56,597 nt of DNA from Clostridia bacterium (GCA_017501175.1 JAFVXK010000017.1:1-56597), one strand, 5' to 3'; numbered from the stretch's first letter, positions 15,853 through 25,597 are shown. Notes: generated by a model from the sequence alone, not told the origin. Made by a program: numbers and translations.

Positions 15853-18800
15853 TTAAGCTGCGGGCTTAGCCTGAGCTGCTGCACACATCTCCTCGTAGGT
15901 GATGTTACCAAGAAGGAGATCGTTGATAAGAGCGTAGTCGTCAGAACCGATGATACCATCCTGGTTGATATCAGCCTCAGCAACATATCTGTTACCGAAC
16001 GCAATGTTAAGGAACTCAACCTCATCTGCAGAGGTGAAAGCATCGTCGATGTCGATGTCACCAAGAGCCTTAGTAACAATCGAGTCAACCGAGCCGAAGT
16101 TGGCAGCAACAGCAACAGCCTCGCCGTCAACAATCTTGTAAACACCGGAAGCAAGGTTGCCGGTTTCTGCAACGCTGAATCCGATTGTTGCACCTGCATC
16201 AACATTCTTGTTAATGTTGAAGTAGATCTCAGCAAAGATACCCTCGCCCTCAAGCTTCTTGTTAGCAGGAGCCTCACCGAAGCCGGTGGTGCTTGCCTTA
16301 ACGATTACGACGCCAGCAGTCTTACCGCCGATAGAAGCATTCTCAATGTTGAATACTGCCTTATCGCCGTCCTTAGCATCACACTTGAAGTCACCCGAAA
16401 CGAAGGTGAGACCAAGAGCGTTGTAATCAAGACGAAGAGCTACGTTGGAAAGGTCAATGCCAGCTGCCTTATACTTAATGGTAAGCTTAATCTTACCGCC
16501 GTTTACGTACTCAGCGCCGGAAACGATAGCGTTGTCGATCTCGTAGGAGAACTCGATACCACCGGTAGCAGGAATTGCACGAGTGCTGGACTCGGGAGCT
16601 ACGAGAGCAACTCTCTGTCCGTTCTCATCAAGAGCGGTATCGCCGTCCTTGATAGCATCGGTAGCAGCGAAGATCTTACCGTAGGTAGTAGCGCCTACAG
16701 TGGTATGAGCATCGCAGTTAGCGTTTACACACATAAGAGTCTCTACACCAGCATTGTACATACCGGCGGGAGTAGTTACTATCCACTCGAAGTTGTGGCC
16801 GGTAGGCTCCTCAATAGCGGAGTCAGCAGTCTTGCCAAAGCCGTTACACTCGGAGCAGGTCCATGCATCGTAGCCGTACTCGGTACAGGTTGCATCTACG
16901 TGGTTGGTCTTATACTTATCGGTGGGATGAGCCTTGCCGATAGTCTGGTTACAACCGGTGCAAAATCTGTCCTCAACGGTGCTGGTGCAGATGTCAACAA
17001 CGGTGTCGCCTGCTACATTCTTGTGAATGCCGGTCTTATTGATCTTGAGATCGTCATCAGACTTGTAGTTAGTGCTGGTGAGATTGGTCTCGTCAGCTGC
17101 GAACTGCTTATCGCAAACGTCGCAGAACTTGTGAGCTGCCTTACCGTCGGTGCCGCACTTAGCCTCAACGATAGCCTTATCCTCGAATACGTGTCCAAGA
17201 GGATATACGTAACCGTCAACGTACTCGTCACCGCAGTTGGTGCAGTAGTGGTACTGATATCCGGGAGTTACACAGGTAACGGTAACAGCAGTGCTGTGTA
17301 CGTAGCTGTGAGTAAGAGCGGGATCTACGATAGCGCTTGCAGCACATTCATTCTCGCCATCAAGAGAAACTGCATCACATCTCTCACACTCGTGGTGAGC
17401 AAGAACGCCTGCTACACCGCAGGAAGGAGCAACTGCTCCGCCCTTCTCGCCCCACTTGTGACCAAGAGCGTCGATAACGAGCTCAGTGGCAGTCTTGTTT
17501 GCAGTATTGTTAGTTTCGTTAGTAAGATACTTGTTGTGGCAACGTCCACACTCGTAGTAAGCCTTTACACCTGCAGTGGTACAGTCAGCGGGATCCTCAG
17601 CAATGATACCAGCGGAGAAGTCGTGACCGAGAGCAGGAATTACAAGAACGGTGTCGTCCTCATATACAACGTGCTCGCCGTCTGCATTTACATATACCTT
17701 CTCGTTGCAGATCTCGCACTCATAGTGCTCGTACTTACCTGCGGTGAGACACTCAGCAGGATCAAGAGCAACAGTGGTACCTGCCTTAGCAACGTGGTCG
17801 CCAACCATAGAGTCGTCAACTACGTGGAAGGTGTAACCGCAAACGTCACAGTAATACTCGGTAATCTCAGAAACATCGCAACGACCGACACGCATAACGC
17901 CGTTAGCAGATCCGCCAGCAGCGGTATCAGCCTCAGCAGCGCTAGCATACTCTACGCCGTTGTGCCACTTGGTATCAGCGTAAACGCCTGCTACCTTAGA
18001 AGGATCAGCGGGATCGCGGTGATGAGCTGCAACGTTCCAGTTGAAGACGATTACAACCTCATTCTTCTTATCATGGCAGAGAGAGCACTCGTCGTACTCT
18101 ACACCGTCAATACCAACGAGATCAATTACACCGTCAGTACCGGGAACAAGCTTTCCGCTTTCATCTATTTTGTAAATATCAGCAGGCTTGCAGTTAGGAA
18201 GAATGGTGATGTGCACGTACTTATCAACGCCTGCCTCCTTGTGATCAAGAGCAGGATAAATGTGAGTTCCGTCAGCCTTCTTGGAGAAGGTGTGAGTCTC
18301 GGTGCAGCCGGGATTTACACATTTGTAGGTGTCGTATCCGGGAGTCGTGCAATCTGCGCCGGTAGCAACAGGAGCAACGTAACGAGGATCGGTCTCGTCG
18401 TGTACGAATATATAATTGGTAGGAAGATCAGCAGTGTAAACGTCTGCCTTGGTTACGAAGGTGTGCTTAAGAGCTACGTGCTTCGTAGCATCATACTTGG
18501 TAGCGTAGTCGGGATGAGTAGAAGCCATCTCGTGAGCCTTGATGTGAACCTGAGTGGAGTCCTCGCCGCATCTGCTACACTCATATACATAGTAGCCGTC
18601 AACGCCGCACTTGGGATCTGTTTCACTTACGTAAGCCTCGTTGTTATGTCCAAGAGCAGGAAGGTCAACGTTGTAATATTCGGAGCAAAGAACGCAGAAC
18701 TTAACAGCCTTACCCATAGTGGTACAAGTAGCAGGAGTGGTTACGTTGGTCTTAACCTCATCCCACTTGTGGTTGTTGGGGTCAGCAGGAACTACGTCAT

Positions 18801-20622
18801 ACTTACCAACAGAGTCGGTAACCTTGAGCTCGCCTGCTGCTGCGGCAGTAGTCTGAATACGAACGGTTACACACTCGTCGATTGCAATACCGTCAGCGGT
18901 ATTAGCGCCAGCCTTGAATCCGCAAACCTCACAATAGTCGAACTTGTAGCCATCGAACTTGCAGTTCTGAGCGTATGTAACGGTTTTCCAGGTGTGACCG
19001 GGAGCGGTAGTAGGAACCTCTTTGTAGTAGTCACAATCCAAGCAATCCTCTGCAACAACGTAATCCTCGGTACAAGAGCCTGCGGAAATAACAGGCTTAG
19101 GATCTACAAGACGGTGAGGAAGCTTGGAAATTCTAAGAACGCCGTTAGAAACCCACTCAGCCGTTACTTCGTCACCGTATGCAGCCTTAACAGCCTCGGT
19201 AGGAACGGGAGTTTCGCCGGCATCCGAGCCGTTAGACTCTGCGGGAGTACCGCAAACGCCGCATCCGTAGAACCAGAAGCCGTAAAGAGTACAGCTGGGA
19301 TCTCTGTGTGCGACGGGAGTTGTGAGGTCGTAGTCATGCTTAGCAGGATCTACGGTGTCAGCCTCGGTAATGTAAACGATGGGATCAGCATTCTTATCGA
19401 AAGTAAGCTTACCGCAAACAGAGCACTTGAAGTGTGCCTTAACACCGTCCTCCTCACAGGTGTGAGGCTCAGCTGCAACGTCGCCCCATGTGTGACCGAG
19501 AGCAGGAATTACAAGATCGGTTGCAGGAACTTCAGTAGTTCCGTCAAATGAAACTGCATCGCAGTTTTCGCACTTCTTGTGAGGCTTAACGCCGGTGTTC
19601 TCACAGGTTGCCGCAGAGCCGGTCTGGTCAACGGTGAAGCTGTGAATGCCGGTAGCAGCAAAGCCATAGGAAGCAGGAAGGGTCTGCACGTCGGTAGCGG
19701 TAGCACCGGATTCGGTAACGTATGTAACAGTGATCTTGTTTTCGACTACGTTAACGGTGGTCTTACATACACTACAGTAAACGGTACCCGAACCTGCAGT
19801 GCCGCAAGTAGGAGCGTTGGAAACTACGGTCTTGGTAGTGTCGAAGGTGTGTGCAAGAGAACCGGTAGCCTTAACGATTACCTCAAGAGCCTCGTAAGAG
19901 CAGTTCTCACACTTAACTACGGCCTTACCGGTTTCGTAGCAGTTGGGCTGCTTAACGATGCTGTCAACGTAGCGAACACAGTGACCGTTGGTAACCTGTT
20001 CGTCGATACCGTCATTGTAAGCAGGATCGAACTCGCCGGACGCAAGCTTACCGCAATCGCAATCATCGTATGTACACCACTTATCCCAGAAGGTTACGTC
20101 CACGATGTCGTCGCAGATGTAATCATCGGGCTTATTGGTATCCCAGTTGTGATCGCGCTTGTTGACAATCTTAATTGCGTCGCCGTGCTGAGCAACAGCA
20201 GCATTGTATGCAACCTCGTCAGCGGGCTCTACGGTAACAACGTGACCGCATTCGGGACGGGAGCAGGTCTTGGTTGCCTTTCCGTAGGTGTCGCAGGTGG
20301 GATTGGTTACAAGAGTCCAATCGCCGTATGCGTGGTCCTCTTCGCCCTCAAGCTGAGTCCAGTCGGTGAGGATAGGCGCTTTACAAGTTTCACACTCGTA
20401 AACGGTGTAGCCCCACTCGCCGCACTTAGCGGGAACGATCTTGACGAATACGTAGGGAGCATTCGCCATAGTATGCTCTGCGCCAACACCGGGACAGGTG
20501 ACGCCATCAGCGTGAGGCTCGCGGCCTGCTGCATCAGGAGCTGCGAAAACGGGAACAACACAGCCGATGCACATCACGATGGCAAGGAGAAGAGCACTAA
20601 TTCTTTTAGAATTGTTCTTCAT
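15853..20622 (-). CDS. Giant secreted repeat protein: about 18-20 Cys modules, cohesin-like domain, dockerin
   Basis: A 1,589-residue extracellular protein. After a signal peptide (RISALLLAIVMCIGCVVPVFA) come about 18-20 diverged copies of a roughly 50-70-residue module: a single Cys in an ATCxxxG turn, then YxCxxC a few residues later, then PALGHxW. Each could hold a metal ion or a disulfide pair. From about residue 1353 a cohesin-like sandwich follows (GGKIKLTIKYKAAG, FAEIYFNINKNV). The last 70 residues are a dockerin with two EF-hand-like loops, DIDIDDAFTSAD (Gly replaced by Asp) and the canonical DINQDGIIGSDD. No catalytic domain is visible. The start is the ATG at 20622, eight bases after GGAGG; a TTG five codons earlier overlaps that site. 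It has a strong promoter and a long leader. Confidence 0.8.
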   Translation of the reverse strand: MKNNSKRISALLLAIVMCIGCVVPVFAAPDAAGREPHADGVTCPGVGAEHTMANAPYVFVKIVPAKCGEWGYTVYECETCKAPILTDWTQLEGEEDHAYGDWTLVTNPTCDTYGKATKTCSRPECGHVVTVEPADEVAYNAAVAQHGDAIKIVNKRDHNWDTNKPDDYICDDIVDVTFWDKWCTYDDCDCGKLASGEFDPAYNDGIDEQVTNGHCVRYVDSIVKQPNCYETGKAVVKCENCSYEALEVIVKATGSLAHTFDTTKTVVSNAPTCGTAGSGTVYCSVCKTTVNVVENKITVTYVTESGATATDVQTLPASYGFAATGIHSFTVDQTGSAATCENTGVKPHKKCENCDAVSFDGTTEVPATDLVIPALGHTWGDVAAEPHTCEEDGVKAHFKCSVCGKLTFDKNADPIVYITEADTVDPAKHDYDLTTPVAHRDPSCTLYGFWFYGCGVCGTPAESNGSDAGETPVPTEAVKAAYGDEVTAEWVSNGVLRISKLPHRLVDPKPVISAGSCTEDYVVAEDCLDCDYYKEVPTTAPGHTWKTVTYAQNCKFDGYKFDYCEVCGFKAGANTADGIAIDECVTVRIQTTAAAAGELKVTDSVGKYDVVPADPNNHKWDEVKTNVTTPATCTTMGKAVKFCVLCSEYYNVDLPALGHNNEAYVSETDPKCGVDGYYVYECSRCGEDSTQVHIKAHEMASTHPDYATKYDATKHVALKHTFVTKADVYTADLPTNYIFVHDETDPRYVAPVATGADCTTPGYDTYKCVNPGCTETHTFSKKADGTHIYPALDHKEAGVDKYVHITILPNCKPADIYKIDESGKLVPGTDGVIDLVGIDGVEYDECSLCHDKKNEVVIVFNWNVAAHHRDPADPSKVAGVYADTKWHNGVEYASAAEADTAAGGSANGVMRVGRCDVSEITEYYCDVCGYTFHVVDDSMVGDHVAKAGTTVALDPAECLTAGKYEHYECEICNEKVYVNADGEHVVYEDDTVLVIPALGHDFSAGIIAEDPADCTTAGVKAYYECGRCHNKYLTNETNNTANKTATELVIDALGHKWGEKGGAVAPSCGVAGVLAHHECERCDAVSLDGENECAASAIVDPALTHSYVHSTAVTVTCVTPGYQYHYCTNCGDEYVDGYVYPLGHVFEDKAIVEAKCGTDGKAAHKFCDVCDKQFAADETNLTSTNYKSDDDLKINKTGIHKNVAGDTVVDICTSTVEDRFCTGCNQTIGKAHPTDKYKTNHVDATCTEYGYDAWTCSECNGFGKTADSAIEEPTGHNFEWIVTTPAGMYNAGVETLMCVNANCDAHTTVGATTYGKIFAATDAIKDGDTALDENGQRVALVAPESSTRAIPATGGIEFSYEIDNAIVSGAEYVNGGKIKLTIKYKAAGIDLSNVALRLDYNALGLTFVSGDFKCDAKDGDKAVFNIENASIGGKTAGVVIVKASTTGFGEAPANKKLEGEGIFAEIYFNINKNVDAGATIGFSVAETGNLASGVYKIVDGEAVAVAANFGSVDSIVTKALGDIDIDDAFTSADEVEFLNIAFGNRYVAEADINQDGIIGSDDYALINDLLLGNITYEEMCAAAQAKPAA

Positions 20623-20842
20623 TGAAATTTCCTCCAATAAATATTATTATTAAAATAAGTTGCAAGCAATCCACTGTGCGACGACGTGCTTCTCGGTTCT
20701 TCGGAGTTAATCCGATAGTACGTCTTCGGTATTGCGCTCCGAGGTTCCGATAACACTCTTCGAAAAAGCCTTCCCGTTTGGTTTCGCTAAGTGTTTTCAA
20801 CGTACCGGACTCACGAAAAAATCGCGCAGTGATACCCTTGTC
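20623..20842 (-). ncRNA. Structured 5' leader of the giant dockerin gene
   Basis: About 220 nt lie between the expected transcription start and the ATG. A 10-nt closing helix (20822-20831 with 20672-20681, nine of ten paired) brackets at least three further helices: 20790-20795 with 20752-20757, 20739-20743 with 20692-20696, and inside the latter TCGGA/TCCGA at 20701-20715. I see no match to a riboswitch class I know (c-di-GMP, SAM, TPP, glycine and purine types considered). It may control translation or protect a highly expressed mRNA. Confidence 0.5.
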
Positions 20843-20848
20843 CCCGTA

Positions 20849-20877
20849 ATTATATCATATAGTTTCGGGGTTGTCAA
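20849..20877 (-). promoter_or_regulatory. Perfect sigma-A promoter of the cohesin/dockerin operon
   Basis: Reading leftward: TTGACA (20872-20877), 17 bp, TATAAT (20849-20854). Both hexamers are exact consensus, so high expression of the surface proteins is likely. Confidence 0.88.
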
Positions 20878-20880
20878 GTG

Positions 20881-21690
20881 TTTTCGGCATTATTTTTATG
20901 AAAAAATATGTTATTTTTTGCTATAAATGGAAATATCGCGCATATGCGCGTTTTTTCTGCTCATTCGGGGCTTTTTTTGATTGTTTTTGTAGCGGTTTTT
21001 TACAGCCTCTGAAAAGGCGGTTTTTCGAGGTTTTTTGATGCTCTTTTTCGGTGAAAAAAGATGTTTTTTTGCCTCGGCAGAGTTCGAAATCCGCCCCCCA
21101 AAAACAGCATAAGCAGGCTTTTTGGAACGATTCAAACAAAGATATGTTTTTTAAAAAGCAAAACTAGTTTTCGACAATATTTTTGGCTTAATCGCAGTGT
21201 TGAAAACAGCGTTTTTTCACAGTTAAATTCAGCACGGAGTACCCCTTTTTCGAAAAAGCAAAGGCTTTTTCAAGCAAAAAAATGCAGTCTAAATTTCTAC
21301 ATTATTTTTTGATTTTTTTCTTATTTTGAGGCTAAAAAAACTGTTTTTTGCCTTTTTTCGTGATTTTCGCCTCAAAAAACAATCGTGATTTTGATGTTTT
21401 TTCGGGTAAAAAAGCACAAAAACAAACAACACTTTTCGTTTATTTTTATCAAAATTTTCTCGCTTTTTTTACCAAAAGCATAAACATTTATTTACATTTT
21501 ATCGACAAATTTTCGACATTTTTTCAACATTTCCTTGTTTAAATGCGTTTGTGTTCGACAAATCTTTCTTCAAAGCGTTTTTTCCTTATATAATATAATG
21601 TAGAAAATCATTCAAAAATCGTCTTTAAAGCAGGATTTTCAGCACTTTTTCGAAAAATCTTCAAATACAGATTATGAAAATACTAACAAA
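20881..21690. other. T-rich gene-free region
   Basis: About 800 bp with very frequent runs of four to eight T on the plus strand and far fewer A runs. Reading frames here are T-run artefacts (Phe/Lys rich, no ribosome-binding sites). Features seen: a 14-bp palindrome CGCGCATATGCGCG followed by T6 (20937-20956), a GAAAAAGC/GCTTTTTC hairpin (21252-21271), and the word TTCGACA several times between 21170 and 21560. I find no DnaA-box cluster (TTATCCACA). Confidence 0.5.
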
Positions 21691-21691
21691 A

Positions 21692-21724
21692 GGTTAAAAA
21701 AGCGAGTCGCCAAAAGCGACTCGC
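21692..21724 (-). terminator. Terminator of argG-argH-argF
   Basis: A 9-bp perfect stem GCGAGTCGC (21702-21710) with 21716-21724 and a 5-nt loop, followed reading leftward by T6. It lies 14 bp after the argF stop codon. Confidence 0.92.
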
Positions 21725-21738
21725 AAAAGATTGTTTGA

Positions 21739-22728
21739 TTATAAGGTGGCCGCCATAACAGCCTTGATAGTGTGCATTCTGTTCTCTGCTTCCTCGAAAA
21801 CTATCGAGCGCGAGCTCTCAAACACCTCGTCGGTAACCTCTATACAGTCTCGGCCGAAGCGCTCTCCAATCTGACGACCCAGCGTCGTTCTCAGGTCGTG
21901 GAAGGAAGGCAGACAGTGCATAAACACAGCATTTTCGCCCGCATTATCCATAATTTCGGTGGTTACGGTATAAGCCTCAAGGTCCTTTATGCGCTCACCC
22001 CATGCTTCAACAGGCTCTCCCATAGACACCCAAACGTCAGTATATATAACATCAGCGCCCTTCGTTGCTTTCATAGGGTCGGTTTCAAAACGAAGCGTAG
22101 CACCGCTTTCCTTCGCAAGCTTCTCACACTCGGAGATGAGCTCGGCATCAGGAAAATACTTCTCGGGCGCGCAAACGGTAAAGTTCATTCCCATTTTTGC
22201 AGCGCCAACCATAAGCGAATTGCCCATATTGTAATGAGCTTCGCCTATATATACGAAGTTTATACCCTGCAGCCTGCCAAAATGCTCCTTTATGGTAAGA
22301 AAATCTGCGAGTATCTGTGTCGGATGGAACTCATTGGTAAGTCCGTTCCAAACGGGAACCTTGGAGTATTTTGCAAGCTCCTCTACAATTTCCTGACCGA
22401 AGCCGCGGTATTCGATGCCGTCGTACATTCCCGCGAGAACTCTTGCGGTATCGGCAATGCTTTCCTTCTTTCCTATCTGTGAGCCGGTGGGACCAAGATA
22501 GGTCGATCCCATACCAAGATCGTGCGCCGCAACCTCAAACGCGCAGCGCGTTCTGGTGCTGTCCTTCTCAAAAATCAGGGCTACGTTCTTTCCCTCGTGT
22601 ATTTTGTGAGGAATTCCCGCTTTTTTCTTCGCCTTAAAATCGGCAGCAAGGTCGATAAGTGCGCCTATTTCTTCTGCAGTAAAGTCGAGAAGCTTGAGAA
22701 AATCTCTTCCCTTTAACGTTTCAAACAT
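21739..22728 (-). CDS. argF: Ornithine carbamoyltransferase
   Basis: A 329-residue cytoplasmic enzyme that joins ornithine and carbamoyl phosphate to citrulline. The carbamoyl-phosphate loop [11 protein letters not shown] is near residue 56, EYRGFG and [15 protein letters not shown] follow, and the ornithine-side Cys is in HCLPSFHD near residue 271. The catabolic and anabolic forms cannot be separated by sequence alone, but its place as third gene of argG-argH-argF, in an operon with candidate ARG boxes, favours arginine synthesis. AAAGGAG precedes the ATG. The gap to argH is 21 bp. Confidence 0.95.
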   Translation of the reverse strand: MFETLKGRDFLKLLDFTAEEIGALIDLAADFKAKKKAGIPHKIHEGKNVALIFEKDSTRTRCAFEVAAHDLGMGSTYLGPTGSQIGKKESIADTARVLAGMYDGIEYRGFGQEIVEELAKYSKVPVWNGLTNEFHPTQILADFLTIKEHFGRLQGINFVYIGEAHYNMGNSLMVGAAKMGMNFTVCAPEKYFPDAELISECEKLAKESGATLRFETDPMKATKGADVIYTDVWVSMGEPVEAWGERIKDLEAYTVTTEIMDNAGENAVFMHCLPSFHDLRTTLGRQIGERFGRDCIEVTDEVFESSRSIVFEEAENRMHTIKAVMAATL

Positions 22729-22749
22729 TTTTAGCTCCTTTTTGTGATT

Positions 22750-24129
22750 TCAGTTAAGTCCTATTTGGTCTTTTACGTAAGCAATCTGATGCTTCACGCT
22801 GTCATAGCCTGTTGAGCCTGCGGATATGCGCTTTGCAACGCAGGTTTCGAGCGAAATTTCGTCATAAACGTCCTCGCCGAAGAGCTCGCTATAAGCTTTG
22901 TAGTCCGAAAGCGGCATCTCGTCAAGAGTAATTCCGCGTTTTATGCAGTCGGACACTATTCCGCCGACTATTTTATACGCGCTTCTGAACGGCATTCCGC
23001 GCTTGGTGAGGTAATCGGCAAGGTCGGTAGCGTTGATAAATCCGCCCTTTGCCGCCTTATACATATTGTCCTTAAGAGGCTTCATCGTATCTACCATAGG
23101 AACAAAGACCTCAAGGCACTTTATAACAGTTTCCGTAGCGTCAAAAATAGCCTCCTTGTCCTCCTGCATATCTTTGTTGTATGCGAGAGGAAGGCCCTTT
23201 AGCATAGTGAGCGTTGCCATAAGGTCGCCGTAAACTCTGCCCGTCTTTCCGCGGACGAGCTCGGCCATATCGGGATTTTTCTTCTGCGGCATTATCGACG
23301 AGCCTGTCGTATAGGCATCGTCAAGCTCTATAAACTTGAACTCCCAGCTAGACCAGAGGATAATCTCCTCGGAAAAGCGTGAAAGATGCATCATAATCAG
23401 CGCAAAAGCAGCCTCAAGCTCAACGCAGTAGTCCCTGTCCGATACGCCGTCAATGGAGTTTTCGGTAATGCCGTCAAAGGCAAGTCTTTCGGCAACCATG
23501 TGCCTGTTGGTATTATAAGTAGTACCCGCAAGCGCGCAAGAGCCAAGCGGTGAATAATTCATTCTAAGTATTGCGTCGGAGAGCCTAGATATATCCCTCA
23601 AAAACATCATTGCATACGCAAGCAGATGATGCGCGAAGGTTATAGGCTGCGCCCTTTGAAGATGGGTATATCCGGGCATTATGGCGTCGGTGTTTTCCTC
23701 CGCCTTCTTAACAATAACGGCAACGAGGTCACGAAGCTTAGAGGTTATGTCAATCGCCTGCTCGCGCATATAGAGCCTGAGGTCGAGGGCGACCTGGTCG
23801 TTACGGCTTCTCGCGGTATGAAGTCTTTTTCCCGCATCGCCTATACGCCGAGTCAGCTCCGCCTCAACGAACATATGAATGTCCTCTGCACTCTCGTCAA
23901 AGAGAAGCGCGCCGGAATCCAAATCTTCAAGAATAGAGGAAAGGCCCTCGGAGATGAGCCTATGCTCCTCCGAGGTGAGTATTCCGGACGCAGTCAGCAT
24001 AAGGGCGTGCTCAAGCGAGCCCCTTATGTCCTGACGGTACATTTTTTTATCGAAGTGAATTGACGAATTGAAGTCGTCTGCCACGGCACTGACAGCGCCG
24101 GACGTCCTTCCAGCCCAAAGCTTTTCCAT
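22750..24129 (-). CDS. argH: Argininosuccinate lyase
   Basis: A 459-residue member of the fumarase/aspartase superfamily that splits argininosuccinate into arginine and fumarate. The signature loop GSSIMPQKKNPD near residue 280 carries the catalytic Ser. RSRNDQVALDLRLYMRE near residue 110, MPGYTHLQRAQP near 156 and SPLGSCALAGTTYNTNR near 195 match the family. Length and start are ordinary. It is the middle gene of the arginine operon, 57 bp after argG and 21 bp before argF. Confidence 0.96.
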   Translation of the reverse strand: MEKLWAGRTSGAVSAVADDFNSSIHFDKKMYRQDIRGSLEHALMLTASGILTSEEHRLISEGLSSILEDLDSGALLFDESAEDIHMFVEAELTRRIGDAGKRLHTARSRNDQVALDLRLYMREQAIDITSKLRDLVAVIVKKAEENTDAIMPGYTHLQRAQPITFAHHLLAYAMMFLRDISRLSDAILRMNYSPLGSCALAGTTYNTNRHMVAERLAFDGITENSIDGVSDRDYCVELEAAFALIMMHLSRFSEEIILWSSWEFKFIELDDAYTTGSSIMPQKKNPDMAELVRGKTGRVYGDLMATLTMLKGLPLAYNKDMQEDKEAIFDATETVIKCLEVFVPMVDTMKPLKDNMYKAAKGGFINATDLADYLTKRGMPFRSAYKIVGGIVSDCIKRGITLDEMPLSDYKAYSELFGEDVYDEISLETCVAKRISAGSTGYDSVKHQIAYVKDQIGLN

Positions 24130-24186
24130 ACGTTAAAATCCTCAAAGTTACTTGTTTTTCGCGGAATATTGAAGGTGTTTCTTTAT

Positions 24187-25413
24187 TTACTTATTGTTTT
24201 TAGCGTTTACCTGCGCCTGAACCTTGATGGGAAGACCGAAGAGGTTGATAAATCCTGCCGAATCCTTCTGGTCGTAAACGTCGTCCTCGCCGAAGGTCGC
24301 AAGCTCCTCGGAATAAAGCGCCCAGTCGCTCCAAACACCTGCCTTGATTACGTTGCCCTTGTAGAGCTTAAGTCTTACCTTACCGGTAACGTGCTCCTGG
24401 GTTTTGTCAACAAATGCCGCAAGAGCCTCTCTGAGAGGAGTAAACCACTGACCGTTGTAAACGAGGTCTGCGTAGGTTATGGCAAGCTCCGCCTTCTTGT
24501 GTGCGGTCATCTTGTCAAGAGTCATAGTTTCAAGGTACTTGTGCGCCTCATAAAGAATAGTTCCGCCGGGAGTTTCATAAACACCGCGGCACTTCATACC
24601 GACAAGGCGGTTCTCTACGATGTCGAGAAGTCCGATACCGTTCTCGCCGCCGAGCTTGTTGAGCTCAAGAATTATGTCCTTTGCGCTCATTTTCTTGTCG
24701 TTAAGTGCTACGGGAGCGCCCTCTACGAAGTCAATCGTGATGTAGGTAGGAGTATCGGGTGCCATAAGGGGCGAAACGCCCATCTCAAGAAATCCGGGCT
24801 TGTCGTAAAGAGGCTCGTTTCCTGCGTCCTCGAGGTCAAGTCCCTCGTGCGAAAGGTGCCAAAGATTCTTGTCCTTCGAGTAGTTTGTTTCACGGTTTAT
24901 CTTGAGGGGTACGTTGTGAGCCTCAGCGTACTCAATCTCCTCCTCACGCGACTTAATATCCCACTCGCGCCAAGGAGCGATAATAGGCATATCGGGAGCA
25001 AACGCCTTGATAGTGAGCTCAAAGCGCACCTGGTCGTTGCCCTTACCGGTACAGCCGTGGCAAATAGCGTCAGCGCCTTCCTTCTTAGCTATCTCAACAA
25101 GACCCTTTGCAATGCAGGGACGGGCGTGGCTCGTGCCAAGAAGATAATCCTCGTAAATCGCGCCTGCCTTAAGGCAAGGAATTATGTAGTCGTTAACGTA
25201 CTCTTCTGTGAGGTCGAGGACGTAGAGCTTTGACGCTCCGGTTTTGATGGCCTTCTCCTCAAGTCCCTCAAGCTCGTCAGCCTGACCTACATTGCCCGAA
25301 ACCGCAATAACCTCGCAGTTATTGTAGTTCTCCTTGAGCCACGGAATGATTATCGAGGTATCAAGACCGCCCGAATATGCAAGTACAACCTTTTTGATGT
25401 TTTTCTTATCCAT
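24187..25413 (-). CDS. argG: Argininosuccinate synthase
   Basis: A 408-residue ATP-dependent ligase joining citrulline and aspartate. The PP-loop AYSGGLDTS is at residues 11-19, [13 protein letters not shown] near 117, and [11 protein letters not shown] and [26 protein letters not shown] further on, all typical. It opens the arginine operon behind a promoter whose -35 hexamer is covered by a candidate ARG box, so end-product repression by ArgR is likely; no argR gene is in the window. GGAGGAAT precedes the ATG. Confidence 0.97.
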   Translation of the reverse strand: MDKKNIKKVVLAYSGGLDTSIIIPWLKENYNNCEVIAVSGNVGQADELEGLEEKAIKTGASKLYVLDLTEEYVNDYIIPCLKAGAIYEDYLLGTSHARPCIAKGLVEIAKKEGADAICHGCTGKGNDQVRFELTIKAFAPDMPIIAPWREWDIKSREEEIEYAEAHNVPLKINRETNYSKDKNLWHLSHEGLDLEDAGNEPLYDKPGFLEMGVSPLMAPDTPTYITIDFVEGAPVALNDKKMSAKDIILELNKLGGENGIGLLDIVENRLVGMKCRGVYETPGGTILYEAHKYLETMTLDKMTAHKKAELAITYADLVYNGQWFTPLREALAAFVDKTQEHVTGKVRLKLYKGNVIKAGVWSDWALYSEELATFGEDDVYDQKDSAGFINLFGLPIKVQAQVNAKNNK

Positions 25414-25452
25414 AATTATATTCCTCCAAATTGGAAAATTTATTATGCAAAC

Positions 25453-25481
25453 ATTCTACCACTTTTCGAATAATTATGCAA
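25453..25481 (-). promoter_or_regulatory. Promoter of argG-argH-argF
   Basis: Reading leftward: TTGCAT (25476-25481), 17 bp, TAGAAT (25453-25458). The -35 box is inside a candidate ARG box. Confidence 0.65.
25467..25480 (-). promoter_or_regulatory. Candidate ARG box over the argG -35 region
   Basis: Reading leftward TGCATAATTATTCG matches the ARG box core TGAATAWWWATTCA at 12 of 14 positions and overlaps the -35 hexamer, a usual place for ArgR repression. Confidence 0.5.
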
Positions 25482-25583
25482 GTCTTTTTTCTATTTTTTA
25501 GAATTTTCAGCAGTTTGAACATATTTTTCAATATAGTATTGTAGTTTTTGGGCATATTTACACGTTGAATGCTTTGCATAAAA

Positions 25584-25597
25584 CGCATATTTATGCA
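25584..25597 (-). promoter_or_regulatory. Second, weaker ARG-box-like site
   Basis: Reading leftward TGCATAAATATGCG matches the core at 11 of 14 positions, 117 bp upstream of the first site. ArgR often binds spaced boxes and loops the DNA, but this area contains several TGCATAA words, so chance is possible. Confidence 0.35.

Noticed and set aside
15601..19551. A plus-strand reading frame of 1,316 codons, and another at 19579-20625
   Set aside because: They are antisense shadows of the giant Cys-module gene: no signal peptide, ribosome-binding site or family resemblance, Ser/Val/Leu-rich from the repeated codons. The minus-strand gene has all of these.
21061..21542. Small plus-strand frames in the T-rich region
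   Set aside because: Phe/Lys-rich products of T and A runs, with no ribosome-binding sites.
20881..21700. Chromosomal replication origin
   Set aside because: AT-rich, but without a cluster of TTATCCACA boxes and without dnaA, dnaN or rpmH nearby.
24169..25233. A 354-codon plus-strand frame opposite argG, and a 421-codon frame opposite guaA (52053-53318)
   Set aside because: Both mirror well-supported enzymes on the other strand and lack a start site or recognisable domain.
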